Shown: positions 45,290 through 57,345 of the stretch, one piece after another
Numbering within the stretch: the first letter of the stretch is position 1
Layout: every line of letters begins with the position of its first letter
Assembly (NCBI GenBank): GCA_039707465.1
Contig: CM077643.1
Location: 318,933,919 to 318,997,918 of the forward strand
DNA: 64,000 nucleotides
Direction of reading: 5' to 3'
From: Rhabdophis nuchalis
Taxonomy: Eukaryota > Chordata > Lepidosauria > Squamata > Natricidae
Position numbers and translations under genes: made by a program
Notes under the pieces: model-generated
Seen by the model: the letters and a program-made list of their open reading frames with translations, nothing else
Databases searched by the model: none
What the model was told of the DNA's origin: nothing

Positions 45290-45420
45290 CCTCTGCGGAA
45301 AGGTTAAAGGAGTGGGGATTTTTTAGCCTGGAGAAGAGAGTGGAAAAGGTGATGCAATAATAACCAGGTTCATATGTAGGAAAAGCTGTCATAAATATGA
45401 AAGAGAAATTTCTTTTAACT
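45290..45420 (+). mobile_element. CR1 LINE fragment
   Basis: 'aaaggttaaaggagtgggga' followed by 'agcctggagaagagagtgg' and 'gctgtcataaat' corresponds to a well-known CR1 3' region that I recall from birds and turtles. It is short and diverged. Confidence 0.5.
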
Positions 45421-45828
45421 TTTGCCCCAAAAAATAAAGCATCCTTACTAGCCTGCTTTCTGATCGATCGGTGTCGTGTGATTGGCCTCATCACCACTGG
45501 CGGCCATTTTATGAATAGGCAATCTCCACTCTGTGATGTTTGTTTTCTTTGGGCTTCCATGACTTGCTCTCAATATGTTCAAATGAGCCGGCTGTATGTG
45601 TAATCTAATGGATCCTTCCATCCTCTTTAAATGGGTTAAAGTTCATAGCCCTGGTGAGCGCCGGGTCTGTAGCAAAGTCCTTAGATGATCACTTTCTCTG
45701 CTCCACAAGCAGTATTATCATATAGCTTTTGTAGATCTACCTGCTGGAATGCCATGCCATTTCATCCAGGTTAAATAATCCCATCTGAACCATAGCATTA
45801 TTAAATCTAATGGTCTGACTCTCTAGGG
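45421..45828. other. Intergenic sequence, nothing recognised
   Basis: Short unique-looking block between a CR1 fragment and a hAT MITE. Confidence 0.4.
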
Positions 45829-45963
45829 CAGGGGTCCCCAACCTTTGCAACTTTAAGTCTGGAGGACTTCAGCTCTCAGAATTCTCCAGCCAGCTTTGCT
45901 GGCTAGAGAATTCTGGGAGCTGAGGTCCTTCAGACTTAAAGTTACAAAGGTTGGGGACCCCTG
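45829..45963. mobile_element. Palindromic hAT MITE, best-preserved copy
   Basis: Starts caggggtccccaacctttgc and ends aaggttggggacccctg. The 135 bp folds on itself almost completely. The 8-bp duplication ctctaggg is exact (45821-45828 and 45964-45971). Confidence 0.93.
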
Positions 45964-46539
45964 CTCTAGGGAAAGAAAAACTATTTTTTTTCCTGATTAC
46001 TTCAAATGTCACTGGCAGAACCCATCTTTTAAAAACAAGCGATGCCAAATTCAAACCCTGCATCTCCAGATATTAGCTGGGATAGATCTCAACCTGCCAT
46101 CCAGACAATGCATCATCGGATAATATGATGAACTCTGTGGATTCCCAGTGTGACTTGCTATAATGCATTTCCTATGAGGTCATTCTAAGCAGTTGTTTGC
46201 TGACAGCCGAGCTTTTCTTGTTGCTGCTCCTTGGTTAGAAGGCCAAAGTATTGGGAGGTTAACTGACTTCTTCCAAGACACACAATCTGGGCCTTTCAGA
46301 GCCAAGGTTGAATTTAAGCCACCAGAGCTCTTGTAAATGTTAGTGTGAGGTTTCCTGCCAGCTCTTGACCTCACCCATCTGAATATGACAAGCAAATGAG
46401 GCCAAAAGATTTTTGCCAAATATCTGTGGCAGTGTACAGATAGTCTAGTTTCAAAAGGCTGGTGAAAATAGAATGCTATAGAGATTTATTTACACATCAT
46501 GACCAACTGGTTCTCAAGTCTTGTATTGCTATCCAACTA
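45964..46539. other. Intergenic sequence, nothing recognised
   Basis: No supported element or gene. Confidence 0.4.
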
Positions 46540-46647
46540 CAGGCAGTCCTTGACTTATGACCACAATTGAGCCCAATTTGTTGTTGTTAAGTGAGACATT
46601 TTTAAAGTTAGTTTTGCCCCGTTTTACAACATACACAAGACTACCTG
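46540..46647. mobile_element. MITE of the GGTAGTCCTTGACTTA family, internally deleted
   Basis: Starts caggcagtccttgacttatg and ends aagactacctg, with TA at 46538-46539 and 46648-46649. At 108 bp it has lost the middle two thirds of the family but kept both ends. Confidence 0.82.
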
Positions 46648-47842
46648 TACTGCTTAGAAAAACACAAAACAATACATACAAAAGCATAATTTTCAATACC
46701 ACTGTAGATATTGTTTGTTTGTTTTTAAGGGAGTGAGCATAGATGATAGATGTTCACACTCAAAATAATATGCTAAATTGAACATGTAGATGTGGTTGTG
46801 ATATGCCAATGAAGAGATATAGTCCCATGATTTCTTTGATGGTTCAAATCCACTTCTTTCTTATGATGCCTCCTTTTAGGGATGGGGACTAGGACAATAT
46901 GTCAACAAGAAGATGTCTCAGAGTGAAGGTTTGATGTGTCTTGCAACCAATTAGTGTAGAGCAGTGGGTTCAGAGCTTGCAAGGACTCTGACAGGGAGTT
47001 GTGTAATAGAGTCCTCAGCTTTTCTAGCCAATTACTAATCCCAGCACTTTTTTTCTTATAAAGCTATTTAGCTAGGCAGTTGTTATGGAATTGTCTCATT
47101 TTTTTCATTGAATTACTGTATGGTGGCTCACCATAGAACTGACCAAGGAGGACTTAAAGCCAGAATTAACCTGGGGAATGTTAAAACCCCACAGCTGCTG
47201 AGCTTAAGCATAACACTATCACCTGGTTCGAGATCCAGTAGATCGTATCATCTGAACACATTACTGTGGCTCATTTTGTGGCTTGAATTACACCCATGCT
47301 TCATTGGCATCCGATTCGTTCTAAGGCAGTTATTTTTTTTTTTTGCCTCCCTTATCACTGATTAAACTCTAAATGGGCATCCAAAAGTCTGCTTCTTTTG
47401 ACATGACCCCGCTTCACTCATAATCATTTTGGTGACCTTATTCTAGAAATGTAGCTGGTGGCATGCAAGATAAGGGAACAGCCAGTTCAACATTGACTGA
47501 CTCTTTTTCTAGGAAAGATTAGACTGGCCTCTTCCTTAATGATTTCTAAGTGAGGGAAGGAAATGTTTTCATGCAGTCATGCTATATTTTCTCTTCCTTG
47601 TTTTTATTCTAGATTTTAGACGACTCCAGTTTATGAAACTGGCTTGTAATATTAATATTAGGGTTATTGTATTAAGGTTGTCTTTGTTCTCTGCAAAGTG
47701 AGTCATAAGCCAAGTGGTACAGAAATTATGAGCAAGCAAATACTTAGAATATATGAAGTCAAATGAACCCAAAGAGATTCAATTTGTCAATTGAATATGG
47801 CAAATTTCACACCCTACTGACCATCAGATTGGACAAGGATCC
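46648..47842. other. Intergenic sequence, nothing recognised
   Basis: AT-rich; no element ends or coding motifs. Confidence 0.4.
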
Positions 47843-48240
47843 ACATCAGAACTGTATTTATCTGTTTGCATTTATTAGTTACTCCAATGGACTATAGGCA
47901 CCGTACAAAACTAGAAATAACAAACAGAAAAACAGGACGGGGCGGGGGTGGTGGTGAAACCAAGCAGGTAGCCCAGACGTCAGTAATTTTAATGATCACA
48001 AAGATTAAAAAAAAATAGGGCCTTAGGCAAAAGTAATACATCAACCCCCAGCTTGGGACCAAGGAGAAATTTTAAAGGCTTTCTGGAGCCCTAGGAAAGA
48101 GGGCACCCTCCTTATCTCTCTCTCTCTCTCTCTGGGGATGCTGTTCCAGAAGCTGTGACAAAGAAGACTCTTCCTTACCCTGCAAGTTGGAAACATTGAA
48201 TATAGGAGAAACTGGACCCCATCCACTGCTAATCTCTAGA
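47843..48240 (-). mobile_element. Possible LINE 3' relic, minus orientation
   Basis: Plus-strand 'gatgctgttccagaagctgt', 'aaagaagactcttccttacc' and 'ctgcaagttggaaacattga' resemble the complement of the CR1/L2 C-terminal coding end seen at 34400-34500, but strongly diverged. It contains a (CT)n run at about 48114-48133. Confidence 0.4.
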
Positions 48241-49460
48241 GCCTTTCCAGGAGGATACTGTGATCTTCAGCATTGAAAGTCATTGTAGGAACTCTAGAGA
48301 GGGCACTTCACGCTTTCATCTGTACCCATCCATCCCAATCATAATATTACTTCAGAATTAATTAATTTTTCACGTTTTTGAACCATCCATCTCCCTGCTA
48401 ATATTCACCTGTCCCTCTTCTTCTGTTCTTCAATACCCTGTTCTTGAAGGGTTTTTTTTTATGTACCACAAACATGGCTGTTAAACTGAATTTATGTAAT
48501 TCATGCAATGAAATATTTTTTTTAGTTTTAATTATTTATTTACTTTTCACATTTTTGAACTGCCCATCTCCAGTCATATTGGACCTTAGCATGTGCCTTC
48601 CCATCAGGAAAAAATAAATGATGAGTTAAGCAACATCATGTAAATACGTTAATAGGAATCTTAAGCATCAAAAAGTAAATGTTTTCCAGAAAAACTGTTG
48701 TTGTTGTTATTATTATTACTCTTTCTGTTCCTGTTTCCAGGAACAGAAAAAGGCCAGTTTTGATCATACAGTTGTAGCCACCATTTTGTATTTTTTAACC
48801 TTGTGGAAATGGACACCCATAACAGTAGAAGTTAACGTTTTTCCTCCAAAGCTTTTGAACGTCTTTTTGTTTTGGTACTATTGATCAAATATTATCTTAC
48901 CAAGGAGGTATTTTATTATCATTTCTCTGTTATGGAATGAAGACCATACCTAAAAGAACCTTTAAAAACAAGGTTAATAAAAAACAAGAATCTTTTGCAA
49001 TGTATAATTGGGATAACGCACCAACAACTCCCCTTTTACCACCCTGTAATTTATTTATTTATTTTTTAAAAAATCCTGCTTATTTTTCACTTAAAATAAA
49101 CCAGAACAGTTCGTTAGGATGCATTTTTCTTTCTTTCCATCATGCTGAGATTATGTTTTCCGGAATAAATGTTTTTCTTTTAATGGTACGGGACTGTAAA
49201 TAAGTGATTTGATTTGAATGTTTTGCTCGGCTATCCTTTGTCTGTGTTTTTAATACGTCAAGTAGAATTTGAAAACTCTGTTAGGGCTGTTCGTGATTAT
49301 TTATCATTCAACTGAAAAACACAATTCAGTTCCCTAATATAATCAGTATAACACTGTAGCAAGTATATAGAGACAGCCCAATTGTGTATGCAAAGAAGAG
49401 GCAACAATCTGAAGACAAGCCAGAAATATACCAAAGCTTCACATGCCTCACTAATCAAAA
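48241..49460. other. Intergenic sequence
   Basis: Contains a short hairpin (48722-48749, separate entry). Otherwise AT-rich and unrecognised. Confidence 0.4.
48722..48749. repeat. Perfect 12-bp hairpin, 4-nt loop
   Basis: tttctgttcctg, loop tttc, caggaacagaaa. It has no following T-run and no gene context, so a terminator role is not suggested. Confidence 0.85.
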
Positions 49461-49532
49461 GTAGGTAGGTAGGTAGGTAGATAGGTAGGTAGGTAGGTAG
49501 GTAGAGATAGATAGATAGATAGATTGATTGAT

Positions 49533-49621
<89 letters not shown>

Positions 49622-49632
49622 TAGATAGATAT
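49461..49632. repeat. Compound tetranucleotide microsatellite (TAGG/TAGA/CAGA)n
   Basis: About 170 bp of tetranucleotide repeats: a TAGG block, then TAGA blocks broken twice by 'gattgatgat' and 'gatgat', then a CAGA block, then TAGA. Confidence 0.97.
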
Positions 49633-49710
49633 TGCAATTTTTCTGAATATATAATTGTGTGTGTTGATTTATGAAAGGATATTATCTCTTCCAGTGACTT
49701 TTACTGTATC

Positions 49711-49965
49711 GAGAACCAGTTAGGCTTAGTAGTTAAGGCGCCACACTAGAAACCAGAAGGCTGTGAGATCTAGTCCCGCCTTAGGTATGAAAGCTGCTGA
49801 GTGATTTTGGCCCAGTCACTTTCTCTCAGCCAAATCCACCTCACAGGATTGTTGTTGTGGGGAAAATAGAAAGAGGAAGGAGCATTATGTATGTTCATCA
49901 CCTTGAGTTACTTATAAAGAAATAAAGGTGGGATAAATATTGAATAAATAAATAAATAAATAAAT
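49711..49965 (+). mobile_element. Sauria SINE, near full length
   Basis: Order: 'gagaaccagttaggcttagt' with box A, 'gagatctagtcccgcctta' with box B, 'ggcccagtcactttctctca', 'cctcacaggattgttgttg', 'gaggaaggagcattatgta', then 'aataaaggtgggataaatat' and an (AAAT)n tail. The layout is that of squamate Sauria SINEs, mobilised by BovB-type LINEs. Confidence 0.88.
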
Positions 49966-50409
49966 GATCATAAAATCCTATTTCTAACAAGTACATTAGA
50001 CCGAACCCTTTGGTTTGCTCCTATCCTGAGTTCACTGCAATCTCCTTTGGTGGTTTGGTGCTGCTGAAGAGATAAAAAAAGAAGTTATTGTCAACTAGAC
50101 ATCAAAGGCCAGACAGCTGAAAAAAGTCCAGGATAATTCTTCAGTTCAGTGGTAACATAACTCAGTTCTATAAATAGACATGCAACTGTTGTTGAAGCTT
50201 TTTCTCTAATTCTTAGTTAACAGTAATACGGGGCTTCTGAACATTCAGAAACATGAAATTACTCTCATGTACAATTTTCATAAAGGATCTGTAGGAATGA
50301 AAAGCCAGGTATTTGAATACCAATGTCTCTATGTGCCTCGGTTTCTATAAAAAGATTAATATTAAGCAAAGCTGGGGCAAAATGAAACTAACATTATGAT
50401 ATCTTAAAG
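49966..50409. other. Intergenic sequence, nothing recognised
   Basis: Unique-looking DNA between a SINE and a hAT element. Confidence 0.4.
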
Positions 50410-50766
50410 CAGGGGTGTCAAACTCAAGGCCCTGGGGTGGGTTCTGGCCCATGAGGCGCTTAGATCTGGACTGCGGGGCTACCATGAAAACAGTAAAGAA
50501 CCAGTCGCAGTGCTTCTGTCAGCAAAAATGAAGCTCAGGAGGGCCGTCGGTGGTTCTCCGGTGATCTGTTTTCCCTGGAAGCGGTTTGCAGGAAGCTTTT
50601 GCAATCGAAAACGGAGCTCAGGAGCCCATTTTGGCTGGTAGAGACTTTGGGCCACCACAGGCGTCTCCAACACGAGTCACATCGAGCTGGCCATACCCAT
50701 CCTGGTCCCCCAAAGTCAAACACAATCCTGATGAGGCCCTCAATGAAATTGAGTTTGACACCCCTG
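50410..50766. mobile_element. Non-autonomous hAT element, CAGGGGTGTCAAACT family
   Basis: Starts caggggtgtcaaactcaagg and ends ttgagtttgacacccctg. The 8-bp duplication tcttaaag is exact (50402-50409 and 50767-50774). It is 357 bp, against 134 bp for the copy at 32136. Confidence 0.92.
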
Positions 50767-50805
50767 TCTTAAAGGAAAGATATCCCGCAATTGTGTAAAT
50801 ATAAG

Positions 50806-51037
50806 TAGATTTATTTATTTATTTATTTTATTTATCATGTTTATATACCGCCCTATCTCCCCGAAGGGACTCAGGGTGGTGCACAGGAACAATAAAAAAC
50901 AGTACATACAAAAACAATTTAAAATAGATTAAATTTAAAGGTCTGTGCTAACATTTTAGTTAAAACCTTATTAAGATCAATTAAAACTATACCATTAAAG
51001 CTATGCCAGGCCGGCCACATAAAATAGGTGTGTGAAA
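50806..51037 (-). mobile_element. CR1/L2-like LINE 3' UTR, minus orientation
   Basis: Plus-strand order is (ATTT)n tail, 'tataccgccctatctccccg', 'ggtgcacaggaacaat', then 'gccaggccggccacataaaa'. Only the 3' UTR and the last few codons remain. Confidence 0.8.
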
Positions 51038-54000
51038 AAGAGAGAGAAAGCTATATTGATCCATTAGGAAAACAACAGCAATAACAATGCATAAACAATC
51101 TCTTAAAGTGGATCCGTAAACATACAACAAAATGGGCAACCAGAGAAATTAGTGGAGATTCCATCCTTGCCAAAAAAGTAAAAGAAATGGCAGCGTAACC
51201 AGAAAGTGGTGGGAGTGGGGAATAGACCAGAAGTTGTTGCCATAAAGTCTGAATTAGTTGCAGTTGTAAGCCGATGAATGAAGAGTAGGCATCTCTAGCT
51301 ATCAGTTTACATTTAGGGTCCTGGCATGCTAAAAAACAGCACCAATGGTTTTGAAAAGATAATGTGAATATCACTGTAAAATTAAAATAAATATTTATTT
51401 AAAGATAAACTAAACTAGACCACCTATGGTCCACAAAGAAGCTCACAGATCCTTGATTTTTAAAGATACCAGAAGATAAGAGAAGCATGGCTTCCTTCAA
51501 GAAAACCAAGCTAGAGATCCATATTAATTTGTTCATATAGTTAAATTGATGTCTGGAACTATTTTCATGATCCTTTTTCCTCTCTGCCCTTTTTCACGTT
51601 TACAGTACAGCAAGTAGAGTACAGTATGAGGAGAAGGAGGGCAAGCATTACTAATGCTACTTTACCCCACACTGTCAAGTACTTACAAACCCTATTTATA
51701 GCTACAGTTAAAGATTCAGATATGAAGCACTCCATTAAAAGACCACTTTAATGAGCCCTCAGAGAAAATATCTGACAAAGCCTTTTCAGCTCATAACTGC
51801 TGGCCTGTCCTGGGCTTCTTGCTTGTTAACGTTCATAAAATATAGATACTGGGAATGAAATGCCAGCACTCTCGTTCTGCTATCAACAGATTGCATTCTG
51901 TGGTTAAGAAATGCACCACTAGAACTTAATTGCCATGTTGTCATTTATCTCTAGATGAGTGAAGAACACACCTTTGGTTGGAGCTCTCCTCCCCTGAGGC
52001 TTTTGTTTCTGATGATTCACTAGGTCAGCATCTGGGAGGTTAATCTCAGAAATATCATCCAAGTCTATTAAGTTAGAGTCACAGAGCAAAGCTTAGATGT
52101 AGTGCTAGCTTCAGGGTTGCTGAGGACTGGCCCGACAGCTATAACAAACCTTTGCTGGGATTTAAAGCAATGAAAAAAGCTGTCCTTTGACTTATGGGAT
52201 CCTACAGTGTCATCGCAGCCAGTCAGAACATCGTGAGGGAGCAAGAATAAAAGAAATCCAGATAATAAAATTGGATTTCTTTATACTCTTTTTTTCTTTG
52301 TTCTTCTTGGCTTTGTGATTTTTTTTTTAAGGTATCTAATGTTTTAGCACCAATCCACAAAAACAGTGAATTAACGAGTATTATCTCTTTTCTATTGCTA
52401 ATTACTGATTTTGGTCTTTGGAATATTTATGCCAGAAGCAATTTTGCACAGAATTAGCCTGTAGGTCCATCTATCCAGGATTGTCAGGATGAGCTGGCAG
52501 CAATCCTTCAGGGATACAAGCAGGGACTCCTCTCAGGCTAACTGCACAAACCGGACCTCGGGCTTCTGCATGTAAAGTAGGTGATCTACATAGGGACTGT
52601 GTTCTCCTTCTATGGGCTGTCACTGTCACTGTGATAGCCTATCACAGTAAGCCTATCACTGCTCAAGGGAAACTCAAGGCCAGGAAAGAAAGATATACCC
52701 GTCTCATAAAACCTGGGATCACTATTTGCCTATGATCAAGGATTGCCTAGGCTGTTTAATGATCATTCCAATAAACAGATCCTCTTGTTCTGGGCATAAA
52801 AGATATCCAAAATAACCAACTATAGGTTTGAGAGACTAATTGGTTTGAGATTAATTCATATTCCCTCACTGTTTTTCCTTGTATTTGTTCACTCCTATCT
52901 TGTTTGTGTAATGACACAAATAAGGAATACAAGGAACACAAGATAAATAAGGAAATAAGGAACACAAGATGCATCTTTGTGTTAATTCAGACTACGGCTG
53001 TCTTGTGCAATGCATTAGGTCACTGTTTGCTTAATCTTGATTTGTCGAATCAATCACAAGCAGGCTTGAGCTCAAACACACCACACTGAGGCTTAATGAC
53101 TAAGCTGTAAACCAGAGTTTACAAAGCACAACCACTGAGTTCCTGCAACCTATTCAGCCACCAGGACGCAAATGCCATTATGCTTTAGTACGATGTGTGC
53201 GCCTGTCAAAATATCACTCTGGTTAAGAATTGATTGGCCTGGTGGCGTGAGTAGCTCTCGCTAGGATCTCAGGCAAAAGACGCTGCCATTTGTCCTGCTA
53301 TTTGATTCTTTTCAAATGGAAGAGTTTAGGTTAGGATTTCAAAACCTGCATGGAATATTTTACCACTGTTGAATGTTTTACTTCTCAGTTGTAGCTCTTC
53401 CTCCAAATAGCACCACATTATTAGTGTAGGGCAGAATAAACCTTTAACTTAACTCATTGAATGACCATTGAAAGAGACCAGGTTTGATAAGAGCTTAGAT
53501 AAAGTGCCTCTCCACTACTTTTGGGTGGGCTATCCATAAAACTTGAGTAAGGCATGGGACGACCTCTCAATATCAGGAATGAAAAAGATGAAGTTTCCCT
53601 TCAAAAGTGCAGATGGCTGTAGTAGCAACCTGTATTTTCTCTGTGCTGGTTTCTGGACACAGGTCCCTCACTCTCTGTTTAGTGGGTTTTCTAAAAAGAA
53701 TAAAAATACACTAGTTTGCAACTTAGATTTCAGCTACCTTAAATACAGGGATGATATCTGTGGCCAGATAGAAAACTCCAAGGAGTTTTTATAACAAAGT
53801 TGGGCCCAAAGCAGACCACAATTCACTGGAACTCTAGAGTGATCAAGAGAAGTCCCCTGAAAATAAAATAGCATGAAGTGAAAAATTACACTTTCCATTT
53901 CTGCTGGAATTTCCCCTGTTCTGAGAAGATGTTGCCTTTTCTTGCTCTTATGAGGTTTGTTAAGAATAATGATGATGGTGTCAGTTCTGTTCACAGACTT

Positions 54001-54321
54001 GCAGCATGGGGAAAGCCCCTCCAGAAAGTCAGCTTTGTACCCAACAATGACTGGCAGCACAGATGGAGAACCCTTATACTTAGCAGTAAAACTCAGCTTC
54101 TCCTTTCATAGGGAGCTATGCTTTTCTGATGGGCAACGATAAAACACAAATGGATACTGAACTTCTAGTAGCCAAAACTTCTGCAGTCATAGATCTTTCA
54201 TGGATCTTTCATGGACCCCACGTGAAAACTTTTGACATGATATTAAAAGAGTAGATTGAATGAGCTGGGTGATCAGTGAAGCCTCATGATCATGTTAGGA
54301 ATCATGATCATAGGAATATCA
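51038..54321. other. Intergenic unique sequence
   Basis: About 3.3 kb without recognised repeats, unusually long for this window. The 51720-52120 block is complex and unrepetitive and is a candidate conserved element. A 9-bp hairpin lies at 52628-52648 (actgtgata/tatcacagt). Open frames up to 108 codons near 53734-54060 have no recognisable domain. Confidence 0.4.
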
Positions 54322-54602
54322 CAGACCTCCGCCTCTTCCGTCAACAATTAAAAACGCACTTTTTTCACTTAGCTGGCCTGGCTTAATCTCTCGAGTCCAT
54401 CTATTGGTTTTAAAATTGAATTAGATTTTATTGGGGTTTTAATTGGTTTTAGCACAGGCCGGGTTAATTTAATAAGTTTTTAATATTTATATATTTATTA
54501 TCGGTATTTTATGTATATGCGTGGTTTTAATTTTTCCTGTGCACCGCCCCGAGTCCCTTTTTGGGAGAGTGGCGCGGTATATAAATTTAATAAAATAAAA
54601 AA
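54322..54602 (+). mobile_element. CR1/L2-like LINE 3' end
   Basis: Contains 'cacagacctccgcctcttcc', 'acttagctggcctggctta', the 3' UTR block 'caccgccccgagtcccttt' and an AATAAAATAA-type tail. Confidence 0.83.
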
Positions 54603-54816
54603 TGAAAATGAAATGTTTTCTTTCTCAATGAAAAGATGCACAGGCATTGTTTGACATTGATGTTATAATGTATGGGATAATGGCTTTTTTTATGGCTAAT
54701 GGATAACGGCTGACACAAGAAGGGCTTTAATTGCGATTGCCTTTCATTGCTTCTGCTGACAATTCTCTACCCACTAGTAAAGTAAAACTCCAGCCATCAT
54801 TCATAGGTATGTGCAA

Positions 54817-55072
54817 CAGAGGGTGGGTTGCTGCCGGCATTACTGCCGGTTCAGTGCACGAACAATTTTGAGGTGGTTCGCCAGTTCACTCTGCGCATGT
54901 GCACAGTTGCTTGAAAATAGATCTGTGCACGCGCAGAATGTGAAAAAATGGGGAAAAAACATGCCACGCCGACCAGCTAAGCAGTTTGGAGGCGTGGCAG
55001 GCCTGTGACCCAGGCCGGCAAACCACTAGCGGTTCGGCTGAACCTGTCCGAACCAGTAGGAACCCACCTCTG
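54817..55072. mobile_element. Non-autonomous hAT element, CAGNGGTGGG family
   Basis: Starts cagagggtgggttgctgccg and ends taggaacccacctctg. Flanks atgtgcaa and atgtacaa match at 7 of 8. The interior repeats 'accggttcg'-like blocks. Confidence 0.86.
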
Positions 55073-55649
55073 ATGTACAAAAGGTTCAAACCCAAACACT
55101 TCATTTCAAGGCACTTGTTTGGACTGTTCCAAGTATGAAGCAAAATAAGGGTGACTCTTCCATTTGCATGCTTGTGTGTCTAGGTAGAGCACGTCATTTC
55201 ATTGTTGTTTTGTGACTTGGGATTGGTCTGGTTTATTTCTCCCTTTTTCTAGTCTAGCCAGTGCTGTAGATGGCCCAGGCACGTCTTCTTAATTTAGACT
55301 GAATGGGCTGTTCAGGGAGTGGAGCACAGAGGAAAGAAGCAATTAAGCACATGGCTAAGCAGAAAAGGGCTGGTTACTGCTGCGCGTTTGCAGTCTAGCA
55401 AGTTGCTGGCACAGGTTGTCATGCCACGGAGTAACATGGTTGGACTTGTACTTGACAGGCTGCAAAAAAAAAAAAAAAAAAAAGCTGGAGAAGAAGAAAA
55501 AAAATCTACAGTAGGGTGACCTAAAAGGATTAGATACAAATAAAAATTAAGAAAGCCTTGTGGGATGGATATAATAATTGAAAAGAATGTTAAATAGTTT
55601 GGTTCCACTGCTAGTTTTATCATTTGGACTAGAAGTTTTTGTTTAATAT
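55073..55649. other. Intergenic sequence with A20 run
   Basis: A pure A run of 20 bases at 55464-55483 follows 'cttgacaggctgc'. It may be a retrocopy tail, but no element body was recognised. The 160-codon minus-strand open frame at 55312-55794 crosses it and is incidental. Confidence 0.4.
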
Positions 55650-55933
55650 TTTGTGAAAAACGGGGCATGCAGAGAGCTTGAGAGGCCTGCAAAATGCTCC
55701 TGGGGACTGGGGGAAAGGGCAAAGCAGAAAATGGCCCGTTTTTCACTTGTTTTTGCCCTCCCCAGCCCCCAGGAACACTTTGCAGGCCTCCCAAACCCTC
55801 TGCACGTCCATTTTTGTAAAGGGAGTGGGGTTTTGTGAGGCCAAAAATGTTGTTTTCAGTGTATAAGACACACCCAGATTTTCACCCACGCTTTTGAGGG
55901 GAAAAGGTTCGTCTTATATTCCGAAAAACACGG
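55650..55933. mobile_element. MITE of the CCGTATTTTTCGG family, left end missing
   Basis: The right end 'cgtcttatattccgaaaaac' plus acgg is followed by TA (55934-55935), and the interior matches 5763-6255 ('gaggccaaaaatg', 'tgtataagacacacccaga'). The left inverted repeat was not found, so it is truncated. Confidence 0.78.
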
Positions 55934-55935
55934 TA

Positions 55936-56859
55936 TCTCTTCTTAAGGGTTTTTAAAAAAATAACAAGTGCTAAACACTTTTTAAAAAAATAGATTGGTA
56001 AGCTGTGTTACCATAGCCTCTTGTGGGGTTTTACTTTTTAAAAAATGTTTTAAAAATTAAAAACAAATGCCACATTTTCTGCACTCTCTGTAACAGGTAG
56101 CATCTAGCACATGTTAAGGGTGAAAAATAAGAGAGCAACAGTTTCTTAGACGTGGAATATCCAAAGCATTCCAAGTTTTGTTCTGGCAGAAAATAATAAA
56201 AGAAAGATGGAACTTTTTGAGTTGGATTGTTTTCTTCTACACTCAAAATGAAACATGAGTTCTATTTTGTGCATAGACATACTTATTTCCACAGTTTTGG
56301 GTGATAGAAGTTTATTAGATCACCTTATTAGAATTTGATAAACATTGGCATAAAGGTGAGAAGACCAATAGGGTACAATTAAGATGGTTGTAGTTGCCAT
56401 ATTACAATATAAAGAGCCAGAAGGCCATTTAAACTTTTTTTTTTGAAAAAAAAATTATTTATTTTTTACTAAAAACCAAAATACAAAAAGGAAAAATTAT
56501 CATTCTACATTGTATCCTTTGGAAAGTATATTGACTGGTTACACATAACTCTTGTGCATTTCTAGGGCCATTATTACTCATGAATAATCTCATTTTATAG
56601 ATTTTAGATCAAAAGATTCACTGTATATCTTAATATTATTACACCAGAATTCTCCTCTAATATTCCATATTTGGTCTATCTTCTTCAAATAAGTCTTACT
56701 TAAACATAACCACATAAACCATTTAAACTATTTTTGATTTCTTCAGTTACACTTGATTTAAAACACTGATGTGGGACTTCCATTACCTTCACTGTAGCCA
56801 GTCTTTTACTGGTCACCAGTAAAAGACTTTAGGACCTGTAGGTCATCTACTCAAGCTAC
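55936..56859. other. Intergenic sequence, nothing recognised
   Basis: AT-rich with several A and T homopolymers. Confidence 0.4.
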
Positions 56860-57023
56860 TCATTTTATTGAGTAGCTTTTAGCATAGTTAGTTTTATGGG
56901 AATTTTAGCACAGGTTAAGTTTAATTTGGTTTTAGAACTGTTTGTATATTTTTATTGTTTTTATTCTACCTGTGCACCGCCCCGAGTCCCCATGGGGAGA
57001 GGGAGCAGTTTATAAGTATTAAA
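56860..57023 (+). mobile_element. CR1/L2-like LINE 3' UTR
   Basis: 'ttttagcacaggttaagtt', 'cctgtgcaccgccccgagtc' and 'gagcagtttataagtatt' match the 3' UTRs of the other copies. It runs straight into the (ATT)n array. Confidence 0.75.

Positions 57024-57115
<92 letters not shown>
57024..57115. repeat. (ATT)n microsatellite on a LINE tail
   Basis: About 30 uninterrupted ATT units immediately after the LINE 3' UTR. Confidence 0.97.
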
Positions 57116-57163
57116 CTACAGCCAGATATATCTAGTTTTCCACCCATAGTTTGCAATAATTTA

Positions 57164-57345
57164 CAGTATATCACAGAAGTGAGCACACCCCCGCACATTT
57201 TGTAAATATTTAAGTATATCTTTTTATGAAGAAATGACTTGGCTACAATATAACGTAGTGAGTATACAGCTTGTATAACAGTGCAAATGTGCTGTCCCCT
57301 CAAAATAATGCAATTAATGTCTAAATTGCTGGCAGTAAAAATGTC
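57164..57345. mobile_element. Tc1-like element, one end only
   Basis: Starts cagtatatcacagaagtgag after a TA (57162-57163), continues 'cagcttgtataacagtgcaa' and 'ctgtcccctcaaaataatg'. This is the terminal region of a Tc1-like family that I recall from vertebrates. The opposite end is not present. Confidence 0.6.

Noticed and set aside
45078..45560. 160-codon minus-strand open frame
   Set aside because: Crosses a CR1 fragment, has no recognisable domain and no codon-bias sign of selection that I can see.
55312..55794. 160-codon minus-strand open frame
   Set aside because: Includes the A20 homopolymer (poly-Phe) and part of a MITE.
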